NCBI GenBank assembly: GCA_022824685.1 | Contig: JAJDZJ010000089.1 | Location: 1-42,511, forward strand | From: Caldilineaceae bacterium | GTDB taxonomy: Bacteria; Chloroflexota; Anaerolineae; Caldilineales; Caldilineaceae | Length of the DNA: 42,511 nt | Direction: 5' to 3' | Shown: one piece after another, positions 10,017-18,889 of the stretch | Numbering within the stretch: the stretch's first letter is position 1 | Layout: each line of letters opens with the position of its first letter | Translations under genes and position numbers: made by a program | Notes under the pieces: model-generated | Databases searched by the model: none | The model's input: the letters and a program-made list of their open reading frames with translations, nothing else | What the model was told of the DNA's origin: nothing

Positions 10017-10355
10017 AATTCCTCCCATGCTGACAAAGGCCTGCCGCCCGCTGTCGTGGGTGGAGGCCCGGGGGCAAAGTAGGGAACAGGCGCATTTTCT
10101 ACGGCGGAAGAGTAGGTTTGGAGCCGAAGTATTGCGCGTGAGTCAGGCGCTAAAGCCGCTCCCTTTCAGGCCGCGGCCGATTCGATAATTATGGCACGGC
10201 GAAAGATCGGCTGTCAAGTGATTTCGGCCTTTTCCGTGTCCGAAATCATGCCGGAAAAGGGATGAATGCGCGGCGCGATTGCTACGTTTGGGGCGGTAGC
10301 GGTCGTGGCGGGGCAGTGTGTGATTATGTGAGAATTTCTTTCAATAATATGTTAT
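10017..10355. other. Intergenic region upstream of the carbohydrate operon
   Basis: Contains the divergent control region between the lipoprotein (-) and the ABC operon (+). An open frame starting at 10262 has no recognisable protein features and runs through the promoter, so it is not called as a gene. Confidence 0.5.
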
Positions 10356-10384
10356 TTGACAGACAACGAGCAGTTTTCTATACT
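10356..10384 (+). promoter_or_regulatory. Near-consensus sigma70 promoter of the carbohydrate operon
   Basis: TTGACA at 10356-10361, a 17-base spacer and TATACT at 10379-10384, with an AT-rich stretch just upstream (10331-10355) that could act as an UP element. Predicted transcription start is about 10391, giving a leader of about 520 nt before the binding-protein gene. Confidence 0.8.
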
Positions 10385-10390
10385 AACCGT

Positions 10391-10908
10391 ATTCGCTTCA
10401 GCAAGCTTGTTGACGACAGGCATTCCATGTTTGAGGCAGCGGAGAGGAAAACAGTGAAGTTTTCGACGGTCGACGTCCACAATTATCACGTTAAAGTGCA
10501 AATTGGTGACTTGTATTAATCGAGCGAGTCCTTCCAGAGGTAAGTTCTCCGATGAGCGGCCATCGCTTCAGACCCTGGGAGGGTTAATTCAGCCCATGAA
10601 CTTCCAGTATGTCGAGAGTAATGCGTATCTTCTTCAATCCTGTGCGATACCTGAACGCCGTCACTGGGATTGAACTGGCACCCTCGTATCGCGTTTTTCG
10701 GTTTAAGAAAGGAGGAATACGAAGCTGTGCAGTGATCCCCGACAGACATGGGGAATGGCAACTGCTGAGACCGACGACTGTGCAGGAGCAGGCTCCCGCT
10801 GAGGAGGCGAAAGACGGACTACATGAAAGGGCTTTGTCGGACCTGACGCGCAGGGAGCTTGGTCTGGAGTTCTATACGGCGATGCTTATAGAAAAAAGGA
10901 GAGCAGCC
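10391..10908 (+). promoter_or_regulatory. Long untranslated leader of the carbohydrate operon
   Basis: About 518 nt lie between the predicted transcript start and the binding-protein ATG. The reading frame of the binding protein stays open back to 10609, but the added 100 residues resemble no known family and precede a proper signal peptide, so they are treated as leader. An isolated GGAGG occurs near 10711. No known riboswitch was recognised. Confidence 0.4.
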
Positions 10909-12417
10909 ATGATGTTAGTGAAACGATTTCGGGTCATAGGCATTCTTCTGGCGCTTGCGCTGGCGGCAACGGCATGCGTCGCCGCCCCGGCCGCAGAAAC
11001 CGGTCAGGACATGACGGCCGACGAGACGATGGATGACGGAGAGTCAGGCGCCCTGACAGGCAAGCTCACCGTCAACCCTGGATCATACTATCCTTCCGAA
11101 AGTATGGAATGGAGTGAAACCAACCCCAATCCTCACAACATGATCCTTACCCTGATCGACGAGTATCAGGCGTTACATCCCGGCGTGGAGATTGAATTGG
11201 TTCAGCCGCCACCCGGTGATGTCAGCAGTCGCGAGTACATTGTCACAAACATGACTGCCGGCACAATACCCCACGTTGTCTATACCTTGACTCGGGACCA
11301 AGTAGAGGAGATCGGTAAGGATTGGTGGGTCAACCTTGATTCCTACCTCGATACGCCAAATCATTACGTCGAAGCGGGCGAGCCTGGGAGCGACCGCTGG
11401 TTGGATCTCTTCTACGAAGTGCCGTTCCAGGCGAACCGTATTCTGGGTTCGCATTACACACTCAACTACTCGATTGTGACCTCAATGATGTTTTACAACA
11501 AAGACGTTTTTGCGGAAGTCGGGGTTGAGGTCCCAACGACGTTAGCAGAGTTACTCGATGTCTTTCAGGCGTTGGAAGACGCTGGATTCATTCCTTACGG
11601 AGGCATCGGTTCCTGGTTCATGTATGAGACGCTGGGGCAGCTGGGGGGCAGCATTATGGCGGAGTTAACGCCCCAAGTGAATCCTGACGGCGGTCCGGCC
11701 AACTTTGAGGAGGTAGCCTGCGCTATCGACAGGGGCATATTCAGAGCCGAAACACCTGAGTACCGAGAATGGATGCGCCTGATGAAGGAGGTTGCCGCCT
11801 ATCGTACGCCTGAGTGGACGGACAAGAACGCCAATGCGATCACGAGGTGGTTGCAGGGCGATATCGTTGTGGTCGAAGATGGGAGTTGGCGGGTGAAGCA
11901 GAACAAACTGAACCCAAACATCGAATTTGAATGGGGGATGTTTTATGCGCCCAAGTGCACGGCGGAGAGTTCACCGGTTTGCACAGGGACACCTGCGCCC
12001 CCTATAGGTGGAGCGCCGGGTGGTTTTGCGATCACGAAGACCGCTGTTGAGGACGGGGTTGTCGATATTGCGGCTGATTTTCTAATGTATCTGAGCGCGC
12101 CACAGAACGCGGAGCGTCTGATCAACGATCTGGGCAACGTACTGCCGCTGCAGAAAGGCGCGGCACCTGCCGATCCAGATCTGATCTCGATTCTGGAGAA
12201 TCTCCAGGACCATGAGGGCGAAGCGGCCATGTGGACCTATTACGACAAGACCAACCTGGAGTCTCGTCTGGAGATCTGGGATCTCAAGAACGCATATATT
12301 CTTGACCAAGTGTCGCTCGACGACGCAGTCGTACAGATTGATGAAATCATGACCTTGTACGCGTCGGATTTCATCAGCGACAATGAAGTGGATTGCGCTG
12401 CACTTGGTTTTGAGTAG
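10909..12417 (+). CDS. Extracellular solute-binding lipoprotein of a carbohydrate ABC transporter
   Basis: 502-residue family-1 type binding protein that would capture a sugar or oligosaccharide outside the membrane for the two permeases encoded next. The N-terminus has a basic start, a hydrophobic core and a lipobox ending at Cys23 ('AATAC'), followed by an acidic Asp/Glu/Thr tether typical of membrane-anchored binding proteins in bacteria without a classical periplasm. Motifs such as 'DEYQALHPGVEIELV', 'MFYNKDVFAEVGVEVPTT' and 'GAPGGFAIT' match the family. The ATG at 10909 is chosen because AGGAGAG lies five bases upstream. The gene is preceded by a long leader and followed 17 bp later by the first permease. 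Confidence 0.92.
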   Translation: MMLVKRFRVIGILLALALAATACVAAPAAETGQDMTADETMDDGESGALTGKLTVNPGSYYPSESMEWSETNPNPHNMILTLIDEYQALHPGVEIELVQPPPGDVSSREYIVTNMTAGTIPHVVYTLTRDQVEEIGKDWWVNLDSYLDTPNHYVEAGEPGSDRWLDLFYEVPFQANRILGSHYTLNYSIVTSMMFYNKDVFAEVGVEVPTTLAELLDVFQALEDAGFIPYGGIGSWFMYETLGQLGGSIMAELTPQVNPDGGPANFEEVACAIDRGIFRAETPEYREWMRLMKEVAAYRTPEWTDKNANAITRWLQGDIVVVEDGSWRVKQNKLNPNIEFEWGMFYAPKCTAESSPVCTGTPAPPIGGAPGGFAITKTAVEDGVVDIAADFLMYLSAPQNAERLINDLGNVLPLQKGAAPADPDLISILENLQDHEGEAAMWTYYDKTNLESRLEIWDLKNAYILDQVSLDDAVVQIDEIMTLYASDFISDNEVDCAALGFE

Positions 12418-12434
12418 GTAGTCCCCCACTCAGT

Positions 12435-13412
12435 ATGGGTCTATTGAAATCTTGGCTTGTTGGCCGGTTCGGAGGCGTTGGGACCGGCCAGCAGGTCGCT
12501 AGGCAAAGCGTTGGGGCAAGGAGCGGCCTACGAACGCGCATACGTCATGCTTTGCCCTATTATGCCGTGCTGTTGCCCACGCTGTTCGGTCTATTTGTAT
12601 TTGACTATTACCCCGCGTTTCTGGCCATCTACCACTCCTTCTTCGAATGGGACATCGGGCTGCCTGCCACATGGGTTGGCGTGGACAACTTTGTGCGCAT
12701 GTTTACGCAGGACAGGACCTTTCTGCGCTCGCTGCGCAATGTGGGCATCATTACGGTTTGGATTATGTTTCAGGCCACCGTGATCCCATTGGTCGTGGCC
12801 GAACTGATCTTTGCAATCAAGAGCATACGGTGGAAGTACTGGTTTCGCATCGGTATGATTTTGCCGGCCATCATTCCAGGCATTGTTGTCTTTCTGCTCT
12901 GGCGATTTATCTATGACGGCTCTGTCGGTTTGCTCAATGCCCTATTGACCGGCATTGGCCTGGAAAGCTGGACACGTGTGTGGCTGGGTGACCCAAGGGT
13001 CGCAATTTGGGCGCTCACCTTTTCTGGGTTTCCATGGGTAAACGGAGTGAACACGCTGATCACGCTGGCCGGGCTGCAGAATATCAATGCTGAGATACTG
13101 GAATCGTCGGAGTTGGACGGCGCCAGCAGGTTGCAAAGAATCTGGCGTCTGGACATTCCCCTTGTTTTTGGCCAGATCAAGCTCAATCTCGTACGTGCGA
13201 TCATCGCCAGTATCCAAATCTTCGAGGTTGTATTCGTGATGACCGAAGGCGGGCCGATCAAGTCGACGATGGTGCCGGGGCTCTGGCTTTACTACAACGC
13301 TTTCAACTATCATCGGATGGGATATGCCTCTGCGATCGGTGTGTTTATCTTCGTCACGATATTGCTTCTGACCCTGATCAGTATGCGAATTTTTCGAGAG
13401 GAACGCGCCTGA
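12435..13412 (+). CDS. Carbohydrate ABC transporter permease, MalF/UgpA type
   Basis: 325-residue inner-membrane permease with six or so hydrophobic helices, the first near residues 42-65. The cytoplasmic EAA loop that docks with the ATPase is visible as 'ESSELDGASRLQRIWRLDIPLV' at about residues 220-240. 'MTEGGPIKST' before the last helix is a family hallmark. It pairs with the MalG-type permease downstream to form the channel. The N-terminal 35 residues are basic and variable. The start is ATG with a weak ribosome site. No nucleotide-binding subunit is encoded in the operon, so a shared ATPase encoded elsewhere (MsmX/MalK type) is expected. Confidence 0.93.
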   Translation: MGLLKSWLVGRFGGVGTGQQVARQSVGARSGLRTRIRHALPYYAVLLPTLFGLFVFDYYPAFLAIYHSFFEWDIGLPATWVGVDNFVRMFTQDRTFLRSLRNVGIITVWIMFQATVIPLVVAELIFAIKSIRWKYWFRIGMILPAIIPGIVVFLLWRFIYDGSVGLLNALLTGIGLESWTRVWLGDPRVAIWALTFSGFPWVNGVNTLITLAGLQNINAEILESSELDGASRLQRIWRLDIPLVFGQIKLNLVRAIIASIQIFEVVFVMTEGGPIKSTMVPGLWLYYNAFNYHRMGYASAIGVFIFVTILLLTLISMRIFREERA

Positions 13413-13527
13413 GAGACTGCCAGAGACTGCCCGTCTTGACCGATCATTCAGATCTTTCTAGCCAGGGTATTACTGGGGAAGACAATCCAGGAACGCGCCG
13501 CGATATTTGCGACCAGGAGAAACTGTT

Positions 13528-14409
13528 GTGAGGACAGCCCAGACAGCAGGATATGCGCCAGATGGAGGCAGCAGATGGCACCGTCTCGGCAGGCATATGA
13601 GGCGTCATTGGCCGATCCCGGTTATTTTGACGCTTATCGTGTTGATGATGGTGCCGATGCTGCTGGCTCTGTTTATCGCAGGCAAGTCGCGAGCGCAGTT
13701 TGACTTTGACCCTTGGGGGCTCACCTTCCCGATATATTATCACCAGACATTTCCGGCCGCTTGGCGCGTTGTCTCGCAGTCGATCCTGAACAGTGTGATC
13801 GTGAGCGCTGTTTCCTGTATAGGCGTGCTCTTTTTCGGCTCGTTGTCAGCGTATGTCTTCGCGCGCTTTGACTTTCTGGGCAAGGACACAGTGTTTGTAA
13901 TCATCCTATCTCTGCTGATGATTCCAGCTATCCTTACGCTGGTGCCGCGCTTTGTGGTGGTACACAAGCTGGGCCTGTTTCAGACGATGTGGGCGCTGCT
14001 GCTGCCATACATCGCGGCGGGACAGGTGATGGCAGTTTTTCTGATGCGCACATTTTTCACGTCGATACCGTCCGAGTATTTCGAGTCGGCCCGTATCGAT
14101 GGCGCCAGTGAATTCAGGTGCTTCTGGAATATCGCGCTCCCACTCTCCAAGCACATCGCGGGGGTGGTGGCGATCTTGCAGGTGCTGGGCACGTGGAACG
14201 ATATCTTCTGGCCCTATCTGACCATTGGGACGAAGAAGGAGCTGTTTACGATTCCGGTTGCCCTACTGATTTTCAACGATCAGCTTGGACAGCAGATAGG
14301 AACACAGATGGCGGGTTACATAATTGCTTCGTTGCCGCTGGTGCTCCTGTTTGCTTTTACCAGCCGTCTGTTCGTGGAAGGTCTGACTGCAGGCGGTCTT
14401 AAACTATAG
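13528..14409 (+). CDS. Carbohydrate ABC transporter permease, MalG/UgpE type
   Basis: 293-residue second permease with six predicted helices (first near residues 30-53). The EAA loop reads 'ESARIDGASEFRCFWNIALPL', and the C-terminal 'GLTAGGLKL' is the usual MalG-type end. The frame opens at a TTG at 13507, but the GTG at 13528 is preferred because AGGAGA lies seven bases before it. The 115-bp gap after the first permease contains no terminator, so both belong to one transcript. Together with the binding protein they define an importer for a carbohydrate that cannot be named. Confidence 0.93.
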   Translation: MRTAQTAGYAPDGGSRWHRLGRHMRRHWPIPVILTLIVLMMVPMLLALFIAGKSRAQFDFDPWGLTFPIYYHQTFPAAWRVVSQSILNSVIVSAVSCIGVLFFGSLSAYVFARFDFLGKDTVFVIILSLLMIPAILTLVPRFVVVHKLGLFQTMWALLLPYIAAGQVMAVFLMRTFFTSIPSEYFESARIDGASEFRCFWNIALPLSKHIAGVVAILQVLGTWNDIFWPYLTIGTKKELFTIPVALLIFNDQLGQQIGTQMAGYIIASLPLVLLFAFTSRLFVEGLTAGGLKL

Positions 14410-14443
14410 CTCATCCCTTAAATCTGTTAGGAGGAACGATAAA

Positions 14444-15244
14444 ATGGAAACAGTACGCGATCGGATGTGGCTTTGGGGTCACGAGGCAGGCAGTCACGAC
14501 ACAGGATGGGATATCACTCGCTCCTCGCGCATCACGCCGGTGGAGGCTGCGTTCTATATGGACGTGCCCAATATGATCATGGTGCGCTACCATGACAAGC
14601 CGGAGATGCCCTTTGACCAGTATGCGATCCCTTTCCGGCGGCTGAAGCAGGTCTTCTGGTCGGTGGTGGGCGGCGCGGGGCGTTCTTCGGAAGAGGAGCG
14701 CAGCCACGTGTTGGAGTTGGCGGCGAGTAATCCGAACATCGTTGGCGTCTTTATGGATGATTTCTTCAGACGAGCGCAGGACGAAGGCGCTCTGGGCGTC
14801 TTGTCCGTAGAGGAACTTCAGTCGCTGCGCAGCCAGTTCGAGGTTGCCGGGCGCAGGCTGGGGCTCGGTGTTACTCTCTACACGCATCAACTCGGGATGC
14901 CTCTGGCGGCCCATCTTGAACTGTGCGATTGGGTCTCTCTGTGGACGTGGGAAGCGCCCGACCTTCAGGATTTGGAGGAGAACCTCGCCCGGTGCGAAAA
15001 GCTTGCCCCCCGTAGCCGCAAGCTGCTAGGGCTGTACATGTATGACTATGGTCTACACATCCCCATGCCCTTAGAGGCAATGCAGATGCAGTGCGAAACG
15101 GCTCTGCGCTGGCTTCGCGAGGGGCGCATCGAGGGCATGATCTTCCTGGCAAGCTGTATCTGTGATCTCGAATTTGAGGCTGTGGAATGGAGTCGGGATT
15201 GGATTGCCAGGGTGGGAGACGAGGAGCTTGGGGGGAGTGGGTAG
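14444..15244 (+). CDS. Uncharacterised protein, possible TIM-barrel fold
   Basis: 266-residue cytoplasmic protein, not recognised as a named family. Repeated strand-like segments ending in acidic or aromatic residues ('IVGVFMDDFF', 'GVTLYTHQL', 'CDWVSLWTWE', 'LLGLYMYDYG', 'GMIFLASCI') suggest an alpha/beta barrel like those of glycoside hydrolases. Candidate catalytic acids are the Asp pair in 'MDDFF' and the Glu in 'TWEAPD'. No signal peptide is present. An excellent AGGAGG site lies upstream of the ATG, and the gene starts 34 bp after the permease. Its place in the operon implies a role in handling the imported sugar, for example as an intracellular hydrolase or lyase. Confidence 0.6.
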   Translation: METVRDRMWLWGHEAGSHDTGWDITRSSRITPVEAAFYMDVPNMIMVRYHDKPEMPFDQYAIPFRRLKQVFWSVVGGAGRSSEEERSHVLELAASNPNIVGVFMDDFFRRAQDEGALGVLSVEELQSLRSQFEVAGRRLGLGVTLYTHQLGMPLAAHLELCDWVSLWTWEAPDLQDLEENLARCEKLAPRSRKLLGLYMYDYGLHIPMPLEAMQMQCETALRWLREGRIEGMIFLASCICDLEFEAVEWSRDWIARVGDEELGGSG

Positions 15245-15512
15245 TGGTTTGTAGCCCGCCACAGGGACGGCCTGGGAACGGATTCGCCTGTAGCTGTTCT
15301 TAGGATTTTGACATTCGGTAACGCGTGAATCGTCTCATCTCCGCACGGGCGTGATATAGTTACACCGTCTGGAAAACTAACGAGCAGTTTCTCTCCGGGA
15401 TGACGCTCGGAGAACTGCGCCATGCCCAAGAACGCCCGCCCGACGTCAGATGCGCAACGGCTTCACCATCTGCGCACAGTCTGGGACCGAAAGTCAATAA
15501 TGGAGGCAAATA

Positions 15513-16418
15513 ATGACCACAACAGCTGAATTCCAGGAACATAATGCACTGCTCGATGATCCGCAGGCGATGCGCCTGCAGATGGAAAAGGACGGCTTTC
15601 TGTTTTTTCGGGGGCTGCTGCCTGCGGAAGAGATTGTGGCTCTGCGACGCAAGATCTTGCAGATCTGCTACAGCTACGGCTGGATTGCGCCGGGCACAGA
15701 GTTGATGGACGGCATCGCCGACCCTTCGGCGGACGGGATGGAGCCTTTCTGCGGCGTGGGCGTGCCGCCGGCAGCCTACGGCGACGTTCAGTGCCTGGAA
15801 TCTTTCCATCGCCTCGCGCATAATCCGGCCGTGGTCGATATGTTGGGGAAGCTGTTTGATGAGACAGTGCTGGTACACGCCCTCAAGATCGCGCGCTTGA
15901 TGATTCCGGCGAAGGGAAACGCGCCGACGCCGGCGCATCAGGATCACATTTTCATTCAGGGTTCGAAGACGGTCTATACCTGTTGGATGCCGCTGGGGGA
16001 TTGCCCGAGGGAACTGGGCGGGCTGAGCGTGCTGCGCGGTTCGCACAAGCTGGGCATCCTGCCGGTGCGGGAGGCAGAGGGGGCAGGAGGCCGACACGTT
16101 ATCTTTGAAGACGGGATGGAGCAGGAGTGGTTCGAGACAGACTTCCGGGTCGGAGACGTATTGGTATTCCACAGCCTGACTGTTCACAAGTCGATTCCGA
16201 ATCGGACGGAGAACCAGATCCGGCTATCGACAGATTACCGCTATCAACCGCCCTCATTGCCGATTGAAGTGAAGTCGATCACACCCCACTGCAACGTGCT
16301 CCCCTGGGAAGAGATCTATGCCGGCTGGGAGTCGGAGGATTTGAAGTACTATTGGGAGCAGTATGAACTCGACTTCCAGGAGCATGATCCCTCTCTGGTG
16401 GCGGTCCAGGAGGGATGA
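15513..16418 (+). CDS. Phytanoyl-CoA dioxygenase (PhyH)-family oxygenase
   Basis: 301-residue Fe(II)/2-oxoglutarate dioxygenase. The metal triad is readable as H142-x-D144 in 'HQDH' and H225 in 'TVHKSIPN', with R237 in 'RLSTDYRYQ' as the 2-oxoglutarate anchor. 'KDGFLFFRGLLPAEEI' at the N-terminus is typical of the family. These enzymes hydroxylate small molecules; bacterial versions act on many substrates, so the human phytanoyl-CoA reaction should not be assumed. The ATG has GGAGG six bases upstream. The 268-bp gap after the preceding gene holds no recognised feature, so an internal promoter is possible. The context suggests oxidative modification of a sugar-derived compound. Confidence 0.88.
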   Translation: MTTTAEFQEHNALLDDPQAMRLQMEKDGFLFFRGLLPAEEIVALRRKILQICYSYGWIAPGTELMDGIADPSADGMEPFCGVGVPPAAYGDVQCLESFHRLAHNPAVVDMLGKLFDETVLVHALKIARLMIPAKGNAPTPAHQDHIFIQGSKTVYTCWMPLGDCPRELGGLSVLRGSHKLGILPVREAEGAGGRHVIFEDGMEQEWFETDFRVGDVLVFHSLTVHKSIPNRTENQIRLSTDYRYQPPSLPIEVKSITPHCNVLPWEEIYAGWESEDLKYYWEQYELDFQEHDPSLVAVQEG

Positions 16419-16456
16419 AGGTTTGTAGGCGAAAATTGAGAAGTTGGAGATAGAGC

Positions 16457-17959
16457 ATGTCTAAACCGATAGGGTTGCATCCTGAGAATCCTCGCTATTT
16501 TCTCTACCGTGACAAGCCGCTGGCGCTGATCACGGCGACGGAGCATTACGGCGCGGTGATCAACCGCAACTTCGACTACATCGCCTATCTGGACGACGCG
16601 GCGGAGAAACGGCAAACGCTGAGCCGCTGCTTCCTGCTCTTCCGCGAGCTGCAGGTGTTCGACCCGGCTACGCAGGTGAAGCCGATCAACCCGCATTCGC
16701 CGTGCAAGCCGTTGCCGGGCGAATACGTCTCACCCTGGCTGCGCAGCGGGCCGGGCTTTGCCACTGACGGTTACCCCAAATTTGACCTGGACCGGTGGAA
16801 CCCGGAGTACTTCGAGCGGTTGCACGGTTTCCTGACGGCGGCGCAGGAGCGGGATGTGATGGTGGAGCTTACACTCTTCAGCAGCACGTACACCGATGCG
16901 GTGTGGGGGCTGAATCCGCTGAACATTCAGAACAACATCAACGGGGTGGGTGACATCCCGTGGCAGGACTATATTTCGGGCCGCGATGCGGCGCTGACGG
17001 AGAGGCAGATGGCCTACGTCAGCAAGGTGGTGGAGGAGGTGAACGGCTACGACTGCTTCTACTTCGAGGTTTGCAATGAGCCGTTCACGACAAGGGCGGG
17101 CATGCTACCGGAGACCGGGTTTGCCACGCAGGCGGAGGTGGATGGCTGGCAGGAGGCGGTGCGCGACCAGATCCGGGCGACGGAGGCGGATTTGCCCAAT
17201 CGGCATCTGATCTTCCAGGTTCCGGTTGAGAACTGGCGCACGGACACGGCGCTGGAACAGATCCTGGGAGAGGAGTCGGTCGACGCGGTGAACCTGCACG
17301 ATTATCAGCAGCTGACTTACAAGGGCGCGATCCTTGCGCCGCTGTCGCGGTTTATGCAGCGCGATTTGCGGCTGGCGCGCATCCAGCAGGTGTGGACGGC
17401 GGTCCACGATGCGGGCAAGCCGTTTGTTTTCGATGAGGACAACGCGGCGACGAGCTCGCTGGATGAGGAGTCGTGGACTGTGCATCGCAAGCGGGCGTGG
17501 GCCACGGTCTGCAGCGGCGGCCATTACAACATGATCGATTTTTCAATTCAGGTTGGGGGCCAGGAGGCGGGCACGCCGGCGTCACAGGCGATGATCCGCT
17601 GCTGGATGAAGCATCTGTCGGCCTTCATTCACGGGGTCGACTTCGTGCAGATGGCGCCGCAGCCGGACTTCGCATGTGAGACAGCGGACAACACGATCGC
17701 AATCACGCTGGGGCAACCGGGGCGGGCCTACGTCGTCTATGTGGCCGATCAGCGGGAGGTGGATGATCCCACGCTGGGCCAGCCTTGCCAGGGCCGGCTG
17801 GCGTTCGCGCTGCCGGCGGGCAGATACTCGGCGCGGCTCTATTCGCCGGCGGAGGGAAGGTACACGGGCGGCCGGCAGGCGCTTGCCGGCGGCGAGACGG
17901 GAATCGACCTGGGCCCGTTCAACCACGACATCGTCGTTCACATCGAGGCAGCCGGCTAG
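16457..17959 (+). CDS. Glycoside-hydrolase-like protein (clan A, GH5-like fold)
   Basis: 500-residue protein with an N-terminal (beta/alpha)8 barrel and a C-terminal beta-rich domain of about 100 residues ('GRLAFALPAGRYSARLYSPAEG'). Clan-A features include 'FYFEVCNEP', whose N207-E208 pair matches the acid/base position, and 'FVFDEDNAA' with E327 as a possible nucleophile. 'EHYGAVINRNFDYIAYLDD' near the start resembles DUF4038-like and cellulase-type barrels. There is no signal peptide, so it probably works inside the cell on imported oligosaccharide or glycoside. A GGAG site lies seven bases before the ATG. The substrate and exact GH family are not assigned. Confidence 0.75.
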   Translation: MSKPIGLHPENPRYFLYRDKPLALITATEHYGAVINRNFDYIAYLDDAAEKRQTLSRCFLLFRELQVFDPATQVKPINPHSPCKPLPGEYVSPWLRSGPGFATDGYPKFDLDRWNPEYFERLHGFLTAAQERDVMVELTLFSSTYTDAVWGLNPLNIQNNINGVGDIPWQDYISGRDAALTERQMAYVSKVVEEVNGYDCFYFEVCNEPFTTRAGMLPETGFATQAEVDGWQEAVRDQIRATEADLPNRHLIFQVPVENWRTDTALEQILGEESVDAVNLHDYQQLTYKGAILAPLSRFMQRDLRLARIQQVWTAVHDAGKPFVFDEDNAATSSLDEESWTVHRKRAWATVCSGGHYNMIDFSIQVGGQEAGTPASQAMIRCWMKHLSAFIHGVDFVQMAPQPDFACETADNTIAITLGQPGRAYVVYVADQREVDDPTLGQPCQGRLAFALPAGRYSARLYSPAEGRYTGGRQALAGGETGIDLGPFNHDIVVHIEAAG

Positions 17960-18000
17960 CGGCCGGCGCGGTTCGCGCCAAGCGCAAAAGGAGTTGCGAT

Positions 18001-18849
18001 ATGGAACTTAAGCTTTCGTGCCCGGATTTCACCTTTCCGCTGTTGCCGCACGACGACGTACTGAGCCTGATCGCGATGCTGGGGTTTCAGGGGGTGGATA
18101 TCGGCCTGTTTGAGGACCGTTCCCATATCTATCCCAGCCACGTTGTGGGCAATCTGGCGGCTTCGGCGCGTGATCTGACCAGGCGTGTCGAGGACAAGGG
18201 GTTGGCGATTGCCGATGTCTATTTCCAGGCGTCAGGACCGGGGCTGCCGGCGCTGGCGATCAATCATCCTGACGCGGCGGAGCGGCGCCAGGCGCGCGAT
18301 CTGTTCGCGCGCGTTGTCGAGTTCACGCTGCGCTGCAACGCGACCCATATCACGATCGAGCCGGGGTTGCCGTGGGAGGGCGAAGCCTACGAGACTTCGC
18401 TGAAGCGGGCGTGCGAGGAGTTGGCCTGGCGGGTGGAGCTGGCGCAGGCGGCGGGATGTGTGTGCGCGGTGGAGCCCAACGTCGAGTCATTGACGCGCAC
18501 GCCGGAGCAGACGCATCGCATGGTGGAGATGACGCCGGGCCTGACGCTGACGCTGGATTATTCGCATTTCGCCTACCGGGAGATCAGCGACGACGAGTGC
18601 GAAACGCTGATCCCGCATACGTCCCATTTTCACGCACGCGGGGGGCATAGGAACCGCCTGCAGTCCTTGTTTCAACACAACGTGATCGATTACCCGCGCG
18701 TGGTGCGGGCGCTGGGCGATTCCGGGTACGAGGGCTACATCTGCGTCGAATATGTGTGGGTCGATTGGGAGGGCTGCAACGAGGTCGACACGCTGTCGGA
18801 GACGATCCAGATGCGCGATCTGCTGCTCTCGGTGGATCTGGACGGGTAG
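18001..18849 (+). CDS. Sugar phosphate isomerase/epimerase (xylose-isomerase-like TIM barrel)
   Basis: 282-residue AP-endonuclease-2/xylose-isomerase-like barrel. The four metal ligands expected in this superfamily can be placed at E158 ('AVEPN'), D186 ('TLDYSHF'), H211 ('HFHARGG') and E250 ('ICVEYVW'). It would interconvert keto sugars or epimers in the cytoplasm. The reading frame extends upstream into the previous gene, but the ATG at 18001 has AAAGGAG seven bases before it and begins directly with the first barrel strand. It starts 41 bp after the hydrolase-like gene, in line with a catabolic operon. Confidence 0.88.
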   Translation: MELKLSCPDFTFPLLPHDDVLSLIAMLGFQGVDIGLFEDRSHIYPSHVVGNLAASARDLTRRVEDKGLAIADVYFQASGPGLPALAINHPDAAERRQARDLFARVVEFTLRCNATHITIEPGLPWEGEAYETSLKRACEELAWRVELAQAAGCVCAVEPNVESLTRTPEQTHRMVEMTPGLTLTLDYSHFAYREISDDECETLIPHTSHFHARGGHRNRLQSLFQHNVIDYPRVVRALGDSGYEGYICVEYVWVDWEGCNEVDTLSETIQMRDLLLSVDLDG

Positions 18850-18889
18850 GCCGTCTTCCGCCTGTCAGAGACGCCCCGTTTAACGACAC

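Noticed and set aside
10262..10519. Short plus-strand open frame of 85 codons
   Set aside because: It runs through the near-consensus promoter at 10356-10384 and has no recognisable domain or good ribosome site.
10660..10700. T-loop-like sequence (GGGATTGAAC) on the plus strand
   Set aside because: It lacks the bases for a tRNA T-arm and no cloverleaf could be folded around it.
10609..10908. 100-residue N-terminal extension of the binding protein
   Set aside because: A signal peptide with lipobox begins at 10909 behind a strong ribosome site, and the extension would block export.
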